64,000 nucleotides of DNA from Phlyctochytrium arcticum (taxonomy: Eukaryota; Chytridiomycota; Chytridiomycetes; Chytridiales; Chytridiaceae). The notes below the pieces were generated by a model. That model saw nothing but the letters and a program-made list of their open reading frames with translations. It had not been told where the DNA came from and did not search any database. A program made the translations under genes and the position numbers. The stretch is taken from assembly GCA_025602905.1 (NCBI GenBank), contig JAHLKI010000017.1, positions 124,001 to 188,000 on the forward strand. The letters are read 5' to 3'. Positions 22,404 to 33,584 of the stretch are shown piece after piece; position 1 is the first letter of the stretch, and the number at the start of each line of letters is the position of its first letter.

Positions 22404-24981
22404 CTAACTAAAGGCCGACTTTCGAGCGAGAGAAACCATATTTTCGAGTTGAATTTCACTGTTGAAGCATCCTGTATCTATGGCACGACAAATCTCGCCC
22501 GCGACTGATACATGATGGTAATGTAAATCGCATTTGCGAATCGGCCAAATGCCATCATCGTCTGTGGCAAGGAATACAAGATCCCGCAGATTCACATCAT
22601 CAAGGAAACGGGCCAGGGTCATGCGAGAACCGGCCTGCCCCTGGTGCTCTGGGTTGTCACTATAGAGCATCGGCAGAAGGTATTGGTTGCTTGTCATGTT
22701 GAGTTCACAGACAATGCCGCGCCGACGAAGCTGCCGTCTGGCACGATCTTGCTGCTCATGCAGGAATGCAACTCCGTGGCCAATGCGAAGATGCTTGTTT
22801 CCGATTTTCGTATGAATGAACTTGATATCCTTCCGAAGGATTTCCATATGAATCATAAACATATCATCCATAAACTCGTGATTAAGAATGCCCGACCCGC
22901 GATGAGGCACCGACTCGCCTGCGTGAAGACGTATGCCAAAACGGGAGCGGCCCCTCTTCCTCATCATCATGACCGTCGACGTGGCGATCGAATGTTTTAG
23001 CGCACAAAAGGGATGCCCGTACTCATCTCCAACCCAGTCTAGGCCCACTACATAGTGGCGCCAAAAATGTCGGAGCGACTTGTTTTCATCATTTGCTGTG
23101 AGCATTAAATTGTTGAGTTTCGTAACTGAGCGCAAAGAAAAAATCTTCAAAATTAGCTTCGCGCGCCCTGCCTCGAACTGAGGTTCCGAACTCACATGGC
23201 CCATCGTGTAAAAACAGCTGTGGGAAGATTCTTTCTATTTTCTGGTCTGTGTCGGTACACTGTAAGGCGCGCTCTGGATGGGAGCGAAGATAACGGAGAG
23301 CATCGTTCTGTGATGCCGCCAAATAATCTGGTTCCTCGTCGAGGTCTCGATTTGGCAAATGGTGCTCCCCTCGATTGAATGCCGCAAGAAAGTAGTATCT
23401 GAAGCCATTGGGCTTTTCGTTGTATGCCCCAAGATGCTTCCTCCAGCTTGGGCCGCCCGCATTGTTCTTCCAGTCGCGAAGGGCAATGGAGTCCGCATGT
23501 GCTCCCCGGAGGTCAGGATCTTGGATGTCTTCTTCCCCAGAACTCAGTTCCTCAAATTCTTCTTCCGAGACTTTGGAATGTTCTTGCTCTGAGCTGGGTT
23601 CCTCATGCGCTTCGTCTGAGGCCTCGAAATCTTTTTTCGCAGAGCGTTGTTCCTCGACTTCTTCTACCGTGTCTTGGCGTCCGACAGCAGAAGAAGAAGG
23701 GTCACTTGCCTGGTCAGCAGAAAGACGACGCCTTTTCTGACTGGGTATGGATGAACTTTCATCGCCAACGTCGGTACCGGGAGCTTCGCTGGGTTTTCGG
23801 GATAATCTCTTCTTTGCTAAATCGGCCCACCTGCGGTCGTCGTCGGAAGCGTCTTTGGGAAAGTCGTTGCAGTCGGGGTGCTCGTCCTTGGTAAACACTT
23901 TGCCCATTGTGAGGTGCTTCACGACGTTGATGTTGAGCAAGTCATTTGCTCCAAGTGAGAACTCAACGAGATTGACACCTGATTTCCCATATCGACTTGC
24001 AACTTGGTTTATCAAAATAGATAGAACCTCCAGTCGCTGTTCGTAGATGGAATCCTTTAGCAGAAAACGCTTAGGATAAAACTCTGGAGTGAATCGACCG
24101 CGATAGTTGTTCAAACCCGTGGGCCCGGCCTGCGACCCGTTGTTCTCCAACATCGAAAACCCGTTTTGAACCAGTGCCCTGATGGTAAGTGCTTGCGAAG
24201 ATGGCTTGCCGCTCTGGTCCCTTTGGTCAGGTTGCCCATTCGTTGGAAATTCCATCAGCTGCAGGAGTGCAGTGTTTGGCAATCCGAGCACAAGTTCAAA
24301 TGTGGCTTTTCTCGCATTGAAAATGATGTAGTGTCGAAAGTACGTCTGAAACACCGTTGGGTGATTCGAATTGTAGAGCATGTCCCGCAGCTTTCCTGTT
24401 AGTGAACCAACTGAGCAAAATGCATTAAAAAAAACTTTCTAATCTGCTGATATTCTCCACATTGTCTTACCGATCAAATCGTCTTTGGCGTCCGTGGAAG
24501 AAGCCACGTTAAAGACTGTAAACATAAACTCGGCCTTATAAACAACGTCATCGGTAAAGCAGGTCGCCAACTGATCTAGCCTGTCAGCGGAGGTTTTTCT
24601 GGCGAGCTCCTTATCCCAATGTACTGGGATACCGGTCCCATCCTTATTAAGGAACCGAGTCCACTTTGCCTGCGAAATTCGTGCTGCCAGTTGATAATCC
24701 AGAAGCTCTGTAATCTTGAGATTAAGTTCGTTCATGTGTGTCGTTGCCGACCGATCTGCGCGTGGGGGAATTTTACAGACGCGAGGTAGGTAAGTGACCA
24801 TGATACGATAAAGCCAAAAGTCGGCGGATCCCATTCCAAGGAGGTGGGTATGGAGATCGACCAGCTGTTTCCCTGTGATGAGCTCGTCCAGTCTCTTGAA
24901 CAGTTCGACTTTCAGCTTGTTCGGATCAATCACTTCTTCCACCTGCATATCGGCAAGCGGCCCTGGCTGTGAGCTTACCAT
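22404..24981 (-). CDS. Adenosine/AMP deaminase-family metallohydrolase with acidic insertion
   Basis: Exons 24471-24981, 23196-24395 and 22404-23125 (introns 75 and 70 bp, GTAAGA and GTGAGT donors) join to 810 residues. The zinc and catalytic signature of the adenosine deaminase fold is complete: HTH (44-46) in VDLHTHLLG, HAGE (638-641), a GHG motif (His687) and the Asp pair in ATDDDG (759-760); CELNMTSN corresponds to the family's CPTSN-like strand. An insertion of about 130 residues (345-475), rich in Asp/Glu/Ser with a basic QKRRRL patch, lies between the first motif and the rest. There is no signal peptide, so it is probably intracellular. The substrate (adenosine, AMP or another purine) cannot be told from sequence. 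Divergent from LYS9, 436 bp apart. Confidence 0.85.
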
Positions 24982-25417
24982 ATGCTGAACGTGCGTGGCG
25001 GCACTATGAGCCGATTAGGGGAGGGCGGATTGAGATTCTTAGCTGGGTAGGTCAAGTGTGGTTCCGAGCTCGACCTAGCTCGACCTCAGAGGTTGTCCGA
25101 ACAGGCTACAAGGACAACGCGTACCAGAACGCGTTCGTCCCCAGCCCAATTCCCGACTTCATTTCGCAGTCTTTTCTTTGAGCGCTTGATCTGAGCTCGT
25201 CTTTAGACTCGGAGACTCGGAGTTTTTGATTCTACAAACTTTACCATCAACATTGGTTGATCACACAGCCACATTTTCATTTAGCTCTAAGAAGCTACAT
25301 GACAACCCTAACCTGTCTGCCGCCCATCTTCCCCATCCATCTTGTCATCTCCTTCAGTCTCCTTCTCGTCTCGTCTCCATCCTAACACCCCGAGATAAAT
25401 CAGAGCTAGTACAAACC
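24982..25417. promoter_or_regulatory. Divergent promoter region, deaminase-like gene and LYS9
   Basis: 436 bp between two start codons on opposite strands. It contains the 18-bp motif at 25293-25310 (107 bp before the LYS9 ATG) and pyrimidine-rich stretches near 25320-25390. A general amino-acid-control (TGACTC) site was not obvious by eye. Confidence 0.5.
25293..25310 (+). promoter_or_regulatory. 18-bp motif shared with the ATPase upstream region
   Basis: Second copy of agctacatgacaacccta (first copy 21065-21082), here on the same strand as LYS9 and 107 bp before its ATG. It is a candidate regulatory element or the footprint of a small repeat. Confidence 0.4.
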
Positions 25418-27156
25418 ATGGCCAACGAGAAAAAGATTCTGTTGCTGGGAACCGGCTACGTCGCAGGTCCTTGTCTCAAATACCTCTTGCGGAGGGAAGA
25501 CAACATCATCACTATTGGTAAGACCTCTGCACCCCTTCCACTCTAATTCAGAGACTAACCTCATTATCACAAATACAGCCAGCAGAAGAGTCGAGTCAGG
25601 CCAGAAACTCGCCAATGGACATCCCCGCGTTCACCCCGTCTCTCTCGATGTCAACAACGATGCGGCTTTGGAACAGGAAATCGCAAAACACGATATTGTC
25701 ATTTCCTTGATCCCTTACACTCATCACGCTCGGGTCATTGCTGCGGCCGTCAAACACTCCAAGCACGTCGTCACCACTTCCTACGTCTCCCCCGCCATGC
25801 TCGCTTTTGATCAGGCGTGAGTTTCTGAATAACTTTTCGGTACCCCGGATGAATTGTTTATGTTTGATGAAACAGGGCCAAGAATGCTAATGTGACGGTA
25901 TTCAATGAAATTGGAGTCGATCCCGGCATTGATCATCTCTATGCTATCAAAACGATTGAAGAAGTTCACTCCCAAGGTGGAAAGGTGAGTGTCTGATCCC
26001 GAGCCCGAGTGGCCCAGAAAGACGGATGGGCGAAGCAGCGCGGATTTCGACGAAGCCCGTTGCCCGAGCGAAGCGAGGAGGTCCGGAAAAGACGGGAAAT
26101 TTCGACGTGCCCTAGCGTAGCATTTTCAAGAACTGAAAGGCGTGGCAGGAATGTGGCAATGGATGAGCGAGGGAAGGAAGGGGGGAGCAAATGGAAAGAT
26201 ACCAAGCGAAAGAATGTACGACTAAACTTCAAGTGTTGATGTAGATTCTATCGTTCCTGTCGTACTGCGGAGGGTTGCCGGCACCAGAGGCATCCAACAA
26301 CCCCTTGGGCTACAAGTTCAGCTGGTCCTCGCGTGGAGTCTTGTTGGCTTTACGCAACAATGCCAAATACTTGGAAAACGGCAAGGTCGTGGACGTTCCA
26401 GGTCCCCAACTGATGGATTCCGCCAAGCCTATTTACATTTACCCTGCATTTGCGTTTGTCGGGTACCCCAACCGGGACTCTACGCCTTACAATGAGCGGT
26501 ACAACATCCCTGAATGTCAGACGGTGTTGCGGGGGACCTTGCGGTACCAAGGCAACCCCACCCTCATGAAGGTTCTTGTCGACCTTGGGTTTTTGAATGA
26601 TGAGCCGGTTGCGCATCTCGCTAGTGATGCCAAGCCTCTTGCCTGGAAATCCGTTTTGGCCAAAGCCCTCAATGTCTCTTCTGAATCCGAGCAAGACTTG
26701 ATTGCCGCTGTTCAAAAGAAGGCCAACCTTTCGGCCTTGTCCCCTGAGTCCGCAGCACAAGTCCTCCGCGGCCTCAAATGGCTCGGTCTCTTTTCTTCTA
26801 CCCCAGTCACACCCCGCGGAACCTTACTGGACACCCTCTGCGCAACCCTCGAGCAAAAAATGCAGTACGGACCCGATGAACGCGACATGGTCATGCTCCA
26901 ACACAAGTTCGAGGTGGAACTGAAGGATGGAACCCATCAAACTCGCACCTCAACCGGGTTATGGTTCGGACAGCCCGGAGGTGACTCGGCCATGGCTGTC
27001 ACGGTCGGTGTGCCCTGTGCAGTCACCACTCAGTTGATTCTGGATGGAAAGATTACGCGACGGGGAGTGCTTGCGCCTATGGACTGGGAGCTTTGTGAGC
27101 CTTTGATTGCTGCTCTTGAGAAGGAGGGGATTCGTATGGAGGATGAGATTTTGTAG
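25418..27156 (+). CDS. LYS9: Saccharopine dehydrogenase (NADP+, L-glutamate-forming)
   Basis: Four exons, 25418-25517, 25579-25816, 25876-25984 and 26245-27156, all GT-AG and in phase; 452 residues, close to the usual ~450. The N-terminus is a Rossmann fold with LLGTGYVAGP; EIGVDPGIDH and the C-terminal domain with HKFEVEL and a GVPCAVTTQLILDGKI-like end match fungal Lys9. Known role: it condenses aminoadipate semialdehyde with glutamate to give saccharopine, the penultimate step of the alpha-aminoadipate route to lysine, a fungal hallmark. Intron 3 (260 bp) is unusually long and carries the GAGCGAAGCGAG motif found also in an ATPase intron and at Helitron ends. Convergent with ISU1. Confidence 0.95.
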
Positions 27157-27414
27157 TTTCTGTACTCTCATGCACTTTTTACTACTGTTTACATTTACAT
27201 TCTTGAATATGCTGAACATGAGCCAAACATTGCAATTAAAACAAGATAGATATTGAATGTATACAAAAACAAGTGGTATATCGAAGGTAACGAGAGAGAT
27301 CATACAATGTTGAGAAAGCAAATGGTTGCTAAATAATCATGCGCGCATGCTATTGTTGGAAGACAGAGAGAGAGTGTGTTGTGTTGGTGTGCAAGTTGAT
27401 GAGGGAAATGGGAA

Positions 27415-28022
27415 TTAGACGGTGGCGGCGGATGCATTGAGGGGTTTAAGTCCTCGAGCTGCCCGCTTGGCCTGCCAATCCGAGACTGCCGATTTGATCG
27501 CTTCCTCTGCCAGCACTAAAAGATTTAACGGTTAAAACCCATCACATTTTAAACAAAAACAACAAAGAAACACTCACTGGAACAATGAAGTTTCACAGGG
27601 GGCAATGCCAACTCCTGAGCAATATCCGTATTCTTAATCTGCTCCGCCTGCCAGACCTTCATGCCCTTAATCTTTTCCGTCGCCAGACTGGAGCTGGCAA
27701 TCGCACTCCCACATCCAAACGTCTTGAATTTGACTTCCTGGATTTCACCCGTGTTTTCGTCGACCATAATCTGAAGTTTCATGACATCGCCGCAGGCTGG
27801 GGCGCCTACGAGGCCTGTACCGACGTTGGGGGAGGATTTGTTGAGGGATCCGACGTTTCGTGGGTTGGAGTAATGGTCAATCACGTTGGCGTGGTAAAGT
27901 CTTGTGGCAGGCCGTGCTGCTGATGGTGTTATTGACGGTCGGACCGTAGCAGCAGCGCATCGGTTCAGCAGGGTTGTGGTGGGGAATCGTCGAAGCATCG
28001 TCTTTGTGGTTTGAGTAATCAT
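27415..28022 (-). CDS. ISU1: Mitochondrial Fe-S cluster scaffold protein IscU
   Basis: Exons 27578-28022 and 27415-27515 with a 62-bp intron (GTGAGT..TAG); 181 residues. The N-terminus (about 45 residues, Arg/Thr/Ser-rich, no acidic residues) is a mitochondrial presequence. The mature part has HANVIDHYSNPRNVGS, the three ligand cysteines (GAPACGD, KTFGCGSA, LHCS) and LPPVK, the binding site for the mitochondrial Hsp70. Known role: scaffold on which the cysteine desulfurase complex builds [2Fe-2S] clusters before transfer. A true ATG at 28022 gives the presequence. Divergent from the lipase gene. Confidence 0.96.
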
Positions 28023-28368
28023 CTTTACAATCTTTCTGGAGAGTTTTCAGTGGCAAAAGATTTGAAAGAGCAGTTCTTCCATATATGCGATTTGCGCAGC
28101 TTGCCCGCGCCGTGATGGCAGTGGCGCAGCGTCGAGCGGAAGGGCACAGCCAATCAGTGGCGAGGAGATGAAATGTATCCTTTTTGGGATAAATAAGGCA
28201 ACGTAAGTATTTCGATTGTTCGATTCCACAACTGAGCCGCCGCTGCGGAGTTTTGCCCTGGCGGCGGTGGTTGGCCGCGACGGGGGAACTGAAGGCATCT
28301 TGGATGAACTGAAGGGAAGGAGAGGACCTCATACTGTGTAAACACTCTAGAAAACCTATCGACGACCG
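28023..28368. promoter_or_regulatory. Divergent promoter region, ISU1 and lipase
   Basis: 346 bp between two opposed ATGs. No consensus TATA box. A G/C-rich block lies near 28085-28145 and 28235-28300. Transcripts may overlap here. Confidence 0.45.
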
Positions 28369-31083
28369 ATGGAAGGAGAAGACTACACGATGAATACCGT
28401 GTACCCGGTCGAAATGGAGCATGTGCGGCACCGAAGCAGCAGCTTGGAGAACGGGAGGCATGGGAGCTTGCGTGGACCAGGAGCAGGCCGAGGTAGAATT
28501 CATGAAGAGGAAGAAGAACATGAGGTACCATCAATACAATCACCCCCACCCGCAGCGACCTTGTCCAAGGATAGACCATCCAAAGTAACAACCATCACAC
28601 ATCTGCCTCGACCCATCGATGTAACCACCATCCCTGCCCCGCCCATCACTTTCCACCGCTCAGCCATCATCACCGTCCTCCGAATCATTCTCATTTCTGC
28701 CCTCATCCCTGGTATATCCCTCTGGCTGACTCTCACCATATGCATCACTGTCAATGTCGGGTACACGACGTTTTCCATGGTCAGCGACGAGCCGTCCCAT
28801 TTGACGCTGTTTTACTTGATTGCGTTTGCGTTTTATCTGGATGTCATGTGTCGCGTGATTAGGTCGTTAACGCGGACGGCTCTCCGGATGGGAATTACGA
28901 TTTGGCAGTGTAGATTTGGGGCTGGGAGTGTGGATATTTGGCCTGCTAGGGTAATTGATCGGACCGTGCTCGCCTGGCCGCGGTGGTTGCTGAGACTGGT
29001 TTTGTGGGTAGACTCGGTCCCGACTGATTTAAAGTCTGGAGCTAGCACGGCCCAGCAACGGCAAGAAGAAGAGAATGCCGTTCACGTCGTGATAACGAGC
29101 TTGGGAGAATTGGATGTCGACAAACTCGACCGGGACAATGTGAATGCCAAATTCTACCGGCGGGTCGAAAACCTCAAATTATTTTTGGTCGGCATTCTCT
29201 TTTTCGCTTGCTTGGTGGGGCCTCCGCTCATTCTCACCCTGATTGATTTCTGGGCAGCTGTAGGCTGGCTATGCGCCATTTACGCCCTTGGCTCCTTTAT
29301 CCTCATCGGCACCGTCAATGTCGTTGCTCGCGTCGTGCGCATGCTTCGGTATCTGAAAGCCATGTGGCAGGACACGATTCACACGGACCGGTTACGGGCC
29401 ATGTATGTCGCTACCACGCATTTTGACAAGTGCAAAGTCCCGGTTCGGCGACGATTGCCCGCAGAAGTCAACAACAGCGGTAAAGGGGATATTATCAGTC
29501 TACTCGCCGATCGACTCATTATCGGAGGGTTTGTCGTGTTTATCGCCTCCATCATCCTGTCCTCCATGCGCGTATTATGGGGTCCGTCCCTCATTTGCGG
29601 CGTCTTTTTCTTTGCCGGATTGTGTCTCCGCTACCGTAAAAGGTTCCCTCCGTACCGGGAATCAACCACTCTGCATAAATATCTGGAAAATGTCCTGCCG
29701 TACAATGGACAAGCCGTATACCCCGCCATCGTCCTTCTCACCTCCCGCATGATTTTCTACGCGTGCGGAATCTCGTGCCTGGTCGCACTCGATATTGGCC
29801 GAATCGCCTTACAAACGGACATTCCCGTAAAATGGCGTAGTTTCATCGATATGGAGAGTATATCTCGTACAGCACTCGCAACATTTACACCCATCTTTTT
29901 TGTTCTCTTTTTCCTCCGCGATATCCTCTTTCTGATTCCACAACGGTTTATCCCCGGTCGGATACGCGCAGTCCTGCTGTTTACGGTCACAGCTGGCATG
30001 ATTGGACTCACGATTGCCTACCGCGCCAGTTACGCGCTCTATACCCAGAGCGTCACATTATTCGTTGCGATTTACTCGCTTGATGTCCGCGATGCCAAAG
30101 CCTACTGGCACAAAGCGGCCCAACCGGCTTCTGTCTCGTTACCCAACATGCGCCGCGCGGTACGAACATCATTCTTGATTCTGTCCATGCTGGTCAGCTC
30201 GTTGGTGATTTCGACCGTGGTCGGATTGGCCTTTAATGCCGGGTTATCTGTTCCGCCCGAAAAAGCTTCCGTGCAACGAAACTGGACGGTGACACCTGCC
30301 TTCTGCAACCCAACCTTTCCTTACCCGGCTGCCGCCCCCTTAGACCTCCACGCCTTCATCTCCCTCTCCATCGCAGCCTACAGCGGCGACCCGCTTACCG
30401 AACTCCAACCCACCTTTAAACGCCTCAACTTGGCAGCCACTCTCGTTAACGTCTCCATCCCTGGCGACGTCCGGTTCTACCATTTAAACATGACATCAAC
30501 GACCAACCCCGCTTTCCCACCCCTCCAAATTGTCGCAATCAGAGGCACGTTTGGCATCCACGACGTCTTCCAAGATATTTATTTATGGTCTTCCCCCGCA
30601 CTCCTCCGGTTCTCATCCTACTTTGGCACATTTTTTGCCTTGTGGCCACAACGAACATTGGCCGAAGTCGTTCGACTCCTTTACCGGTACGCGGCCAACC
30701 CTTCGTTGACCTACTACTTTACCGTAGAAGACTACGTCTCCACCCTCGCCTCAACCAACCCGGGCAGCGTCTTTGTCACCGGCCACTCCCTCGGTGGCGG
30801 TCTCGCTCTTCTCGCCGGCGCATCAGCCAACATCCCCGCCGTAACTTTCTCCGCTCCCGGCCTCGCATCCTCCTACTTGGCGTTCGGTATTTCTGACAAA
30901 CAGTATTTTATGACGGGTAGTGTGAATACTTATTTGGATGGAGACCCAGTCCCGATTTTGGATTTACAGGTTGGACCTGTTGTGCTTTTACCTTGTGGGA
31001 ATGGGGTCCACCTGGGCGGTACCAAATGTCATGAGTCAGAACAGATACGAAGTCAGATTGCGGCAATGTGCCAGATTTCGTGA
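28369..31083 (+). CDS. Multi-pass membrane protein with C-terminal class 3 lipase domain
   Basis: Single exon, 904 residues. After a hydrophilic N-terminus (about 95 residues) come roughly ten hydrophobic segments in several clusters (about 100-160, 265-320, 380-425, 455-475, 500-570 and one near 610). The C-terminal third is an alpha/beta hydrolase of lipase class 3: the nucleophile elbow GHSLGG (Ser near 806), Asp in GDPVPI (near 858) and His in NGVHLGG (near 880) form a plausible triad. Membrane-anchored class 3 lipases act on neutral lipids or phospholipids; localisation (ER, vacuole or plasma membrane) cannot be decided. The start is a clear ATG with no competing upstream frame. No intron was needed. 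Confidence 0.85.
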   Translation: MEGEDYTMNTVYPVEMEHVRHRSSSLENGRHGSLRGPGAGRGRIHEEEEEHEVPSIQSPPPAATLSKDRPSKVTTITHLPRPIDVTTIPAPPITFHRSAIITVLRIILISALIPGISLWLTLTICITVNVGYTTFSMVSDEPSHLTLFYLIAFAFYLDVMCRVIRSLTRTALRMGITIWQCRFGAGSVDIWPARVIDRTVLAWPRWLLRLVLWVDSVPTDLKSGASTAQQRQEEENAVHVVITSLGELDVDKLDRDNVNAKFYRRVENLKLFLVGILFFACLVGPPLILTLIDFWAAVGWLCAIYALGSFILIGTVNVVARVVRMLRYLKAMWQDTIHTDRLRAMYVATTHFDKCKVPVRRRLPAEVNNSGKGDIISLLADRLIIGGFVVFIASIILSSMRVLWGPSLICGVFFFAGLCLRYRKRFPPYRESTTLHKYLENVLPYNGQAVYPAIVLLTSRMIFYACGISCLVALDIGRIALQTDIPVKWRSFIDMESISRTALATFTPIFFVLFFLRDILFLIPQRFIPGRIRAVLLFTVTAGMIGLTIAYRASYALYTQSVTLFVAIYSLDVRDAKAYWHKAAQPASVSLPNMRRAVRTSFLILSMLVSSLVISTVVGLAFNAGLSVPPEKASVQRNWTVTPAFCNPTFPYPAAAPLDLHAFISLSIAAYSGDPLTELQPTFKRLNLAATLVNVSIPGDVRFYHLNMTSTTNPAFPPLQIVAIRGTFGIHDVFQDIYLWSSPALLRFSSYFGTFFALWPQRTLAEVVRLLYRYAANPSLTYYFTVEDYVSTLASTNPGSVFVTGHSLGGGLALLAGASANIPAVTFSAPGLASSYLAFGISDKQYFMTGSVNTYLDGDPVPILDLQVGPVVLLPCGNGVHLGGTKCHESEQIRSQIAAMCQIS

Positions 31084-31984
31084 GGACTCTTAAGGACTCT
31101 ATACTGCTACGCATTTTGTAAATAGATATTATACCCACATGTTTGATAATTTTTCGTTTTGTTTTTCAATATTCAGTTTTGTTACTCTGTTATGTGTGCG
31201 CTGATTTTTTACTTTACCAGAAAGAATGCTCAAGAGAAAAAGCACAGCGAGGAGACTTCCAACTCAATGGTTTGATGTCCACGATGACACTACTACCACT
31301 ATCTGATTGAGATACTGATCGAACCCAAGTTCTTTCCAATGGCAGGTCTGCTGCGCATGGCGCGCCGTTGAATGCCAGGGGTATAATCCAAGTGTTGACT
31401 GTTGGTGCCCCTCGTGGTAGATATGAGGGTCATGGTCGGCATACTGCGAGGTTCCATGCTGGGAATATACTCCATGATGCAATTCAAATTCGAGTCATAC
31501 TTGAAAACCGTCTATTTATTTGCGTTGCTGCCTACCATGATTTCTCTGACAGCCCAAACTGTAAAATTAACTGAGCTTTTAACTGCCTAAAGTAGTAGTG
31601 GTTCCCTTCTCACATGCTCATGATTATTTCTTTGTCCCTATGGTCTGATCGCACAAGATCTGTCGTTTGCAGCACACTGCCGCGGTTCACACCTCTCTGG
31701 CAACGTTCTGCTTTGGCTCGACCTATTTTCTTGTCATTAACTTGTACAGTTGAACCTAAACCTTGCGGAACGTCCACACGTCTACATCACTGTCTACAAG
31801 GGAAAACTCCTTGATGTCCGATCCTGTTTTATTCGTAAATTGATTCTCAAAGTACTGGAAATCGTATCGTCTCCGTCCACATACCGTGACCCAAAGCTTT
31901 CCCGTAGTACAGGACTATATATACAATCTCTGCTGCGCAAGTATCTCCGCCATTTCCACAGTCCAGATTATCATATCATCATAA

Positions 31985-32530
31985 CTTGATTTATAAAGTT
32001 CATCAGCTCGTCTGCTTCATTTCTGTTCCGCGCGAATTTATCATACCATCCGTCTCATATCTACAAACCGTAAGATGAGTTTTTTCTGTAAGCGGCGTTT
32101 CGTTTGATGTACCCGTTCCGCGTAATGTGCATCGCGTGCACATCCGCTCCAATGTGTCGTGCTATAAAGCTTTTTTTCACCTTCCAGTTGATCGGATCAT
32201 CTACTTCATGTTCGAGAATTGTAAGTTGTATCTTGTCCCATAGAGTGTCGGTTCTTCACATATCCATTCCTCGCGATGTCCATTGCGCCAACTTCCGCTC
32301 CAGTGTGTCGTGCCATAAGTCCATTTTCACGTTCCACTAAAACGCATCATCTACTCCATGCCCAAGAACGGTAAGTCGTATCTTGTGTACGTTTGTGAGA
32401 ATAGTCGCTCCGCGCCATTTCATTGTTTAAGTGTCCGCTCCCATGTGTTGCGATATGTGTTGATTTTACGTTCCAGCTGATCGATTCATCTGCTCCATAT
32501 CCAAGAACTGTAAGTCGTACCTTGTCCCTA
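31985..32530 (+). repeat. Degenerate ~150-bp tandem repeat, about four copies
   Basis: The sub-motif gtaag, mostly followed by a tgta/cgta-ctTGT context, recurs at 32070, 32221, 32371 and 32510 (periods 151, 150, 139). Each unit also repeats a ttccgcg start, a ccgctcc-gtgtcgtg block and an acgttcca-atcatctrctcca block. A more decayed unit is visible at about 32690-32770. Units differ by many substitutions, so the array is old. Confidence 0.7.
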
Positions 32531-33564
32531 CACGTTGTCAGTGTGCTTGCAGAGTCGTTCCGCGATGGTCATTGCTCCTGCGTGTCCTAAGATAAGTCGA
32601 TTTCCACAATATCGTAGATCGTATCCTTTGCTTTTATCTCCCAAGCAAGATTTACTTTCCCACAGGAATGTCAGTTCGTTGCTATATCTGTTCCGCGCAG
32701 CAATTTTGCAAGAATCCACTCCATTGCGTCGTGCTTCAAGTACATTTCCGCAATCATCTCGTCTGCTTGAAATTTTAAATTTCTGTGTTTGACGCTCCAC
32801 ACCAAAAGTTTCCACTGTTTAGAGCGTCCTTGGATTGCCGCTATAGTTACTGGTTTGACGCGTATTTCCACGCTGGTATCTTCATCTGAAAAGCTATTGC
32901 TTGAACATGAATGATTGTCCACTGCGTCCCAGTTCAATGTATGAGAAATCGATAATTGTGCAAAATGCGAAGGGTTCACTCAACGTGATTTCGGGATTTC
33001 CATTTGCTGCGCTAGCAAGACTCCTTCAAAATTCTGACCAAAGCGTGAAGGCGCGGTAAATCGCGCGTCGGTAGGGTTGCAAAATGCAGTGGGAACGTAG
33101 CACAAGTCTGTCCGTCCGCCGTAAATGAACTTTTCAAAGTGGGAGAGTGTCATATCATGAATGGTCCAATGTATTTGGAACGGCATAAGGGAACATGGTA
33201 AGATTCAAAGGATACCAGATCACTGGTTCACGCAGAATGTTGTTCCAGTATTGATGTCTAGCATGGACGTCAATGCTTTTGTTCCCAGCAACGCGTAAGA
33301 AACTTAGACGCCAAGTTGCGTTGGTCGCAACGATGTTGCGAGAAATTGGGTTTCACGCTGATCACCAATTAACGTTGCTTCTGATATTGAATATGCCACA
33401 CTTGATTTTACTAGGCATCCGCCTTAATGGTACTGACATTCTCTGTTCGTGGGGTAATTTACCGCAATCGTAGCCAAGGAAGGAGACGGCAATAAGAAGG
33501 GGTGGAGGAAAGGTAGGTCTGCCTAGTTTACCGCGAGTAAGTAAACTAACGTGATATTGAATCC

Positions 33565-33584
33565 GATGGATGGATGGATGGATG
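33565..33584 (+). repeat. (GATG)5 microsatellite
   Basis: Five uninterrupted GATG units within the gene desert. Confidence 0.9.

Noticed and set aside
23120..23200. Frame change in the deaminase-like gene taken as a break
   Set aside because: A 70-bp GTGAGT..CTCAG intron joins HDGP to FTKLNNLM; the total length is then an exact multiple of three.
28200..28245. T-loop-like gttcgattcc suggesting a tRNA
   Set aside because: The flanking bases do not pair into a T stem and no acceptor or anticodon arm can be built around it.
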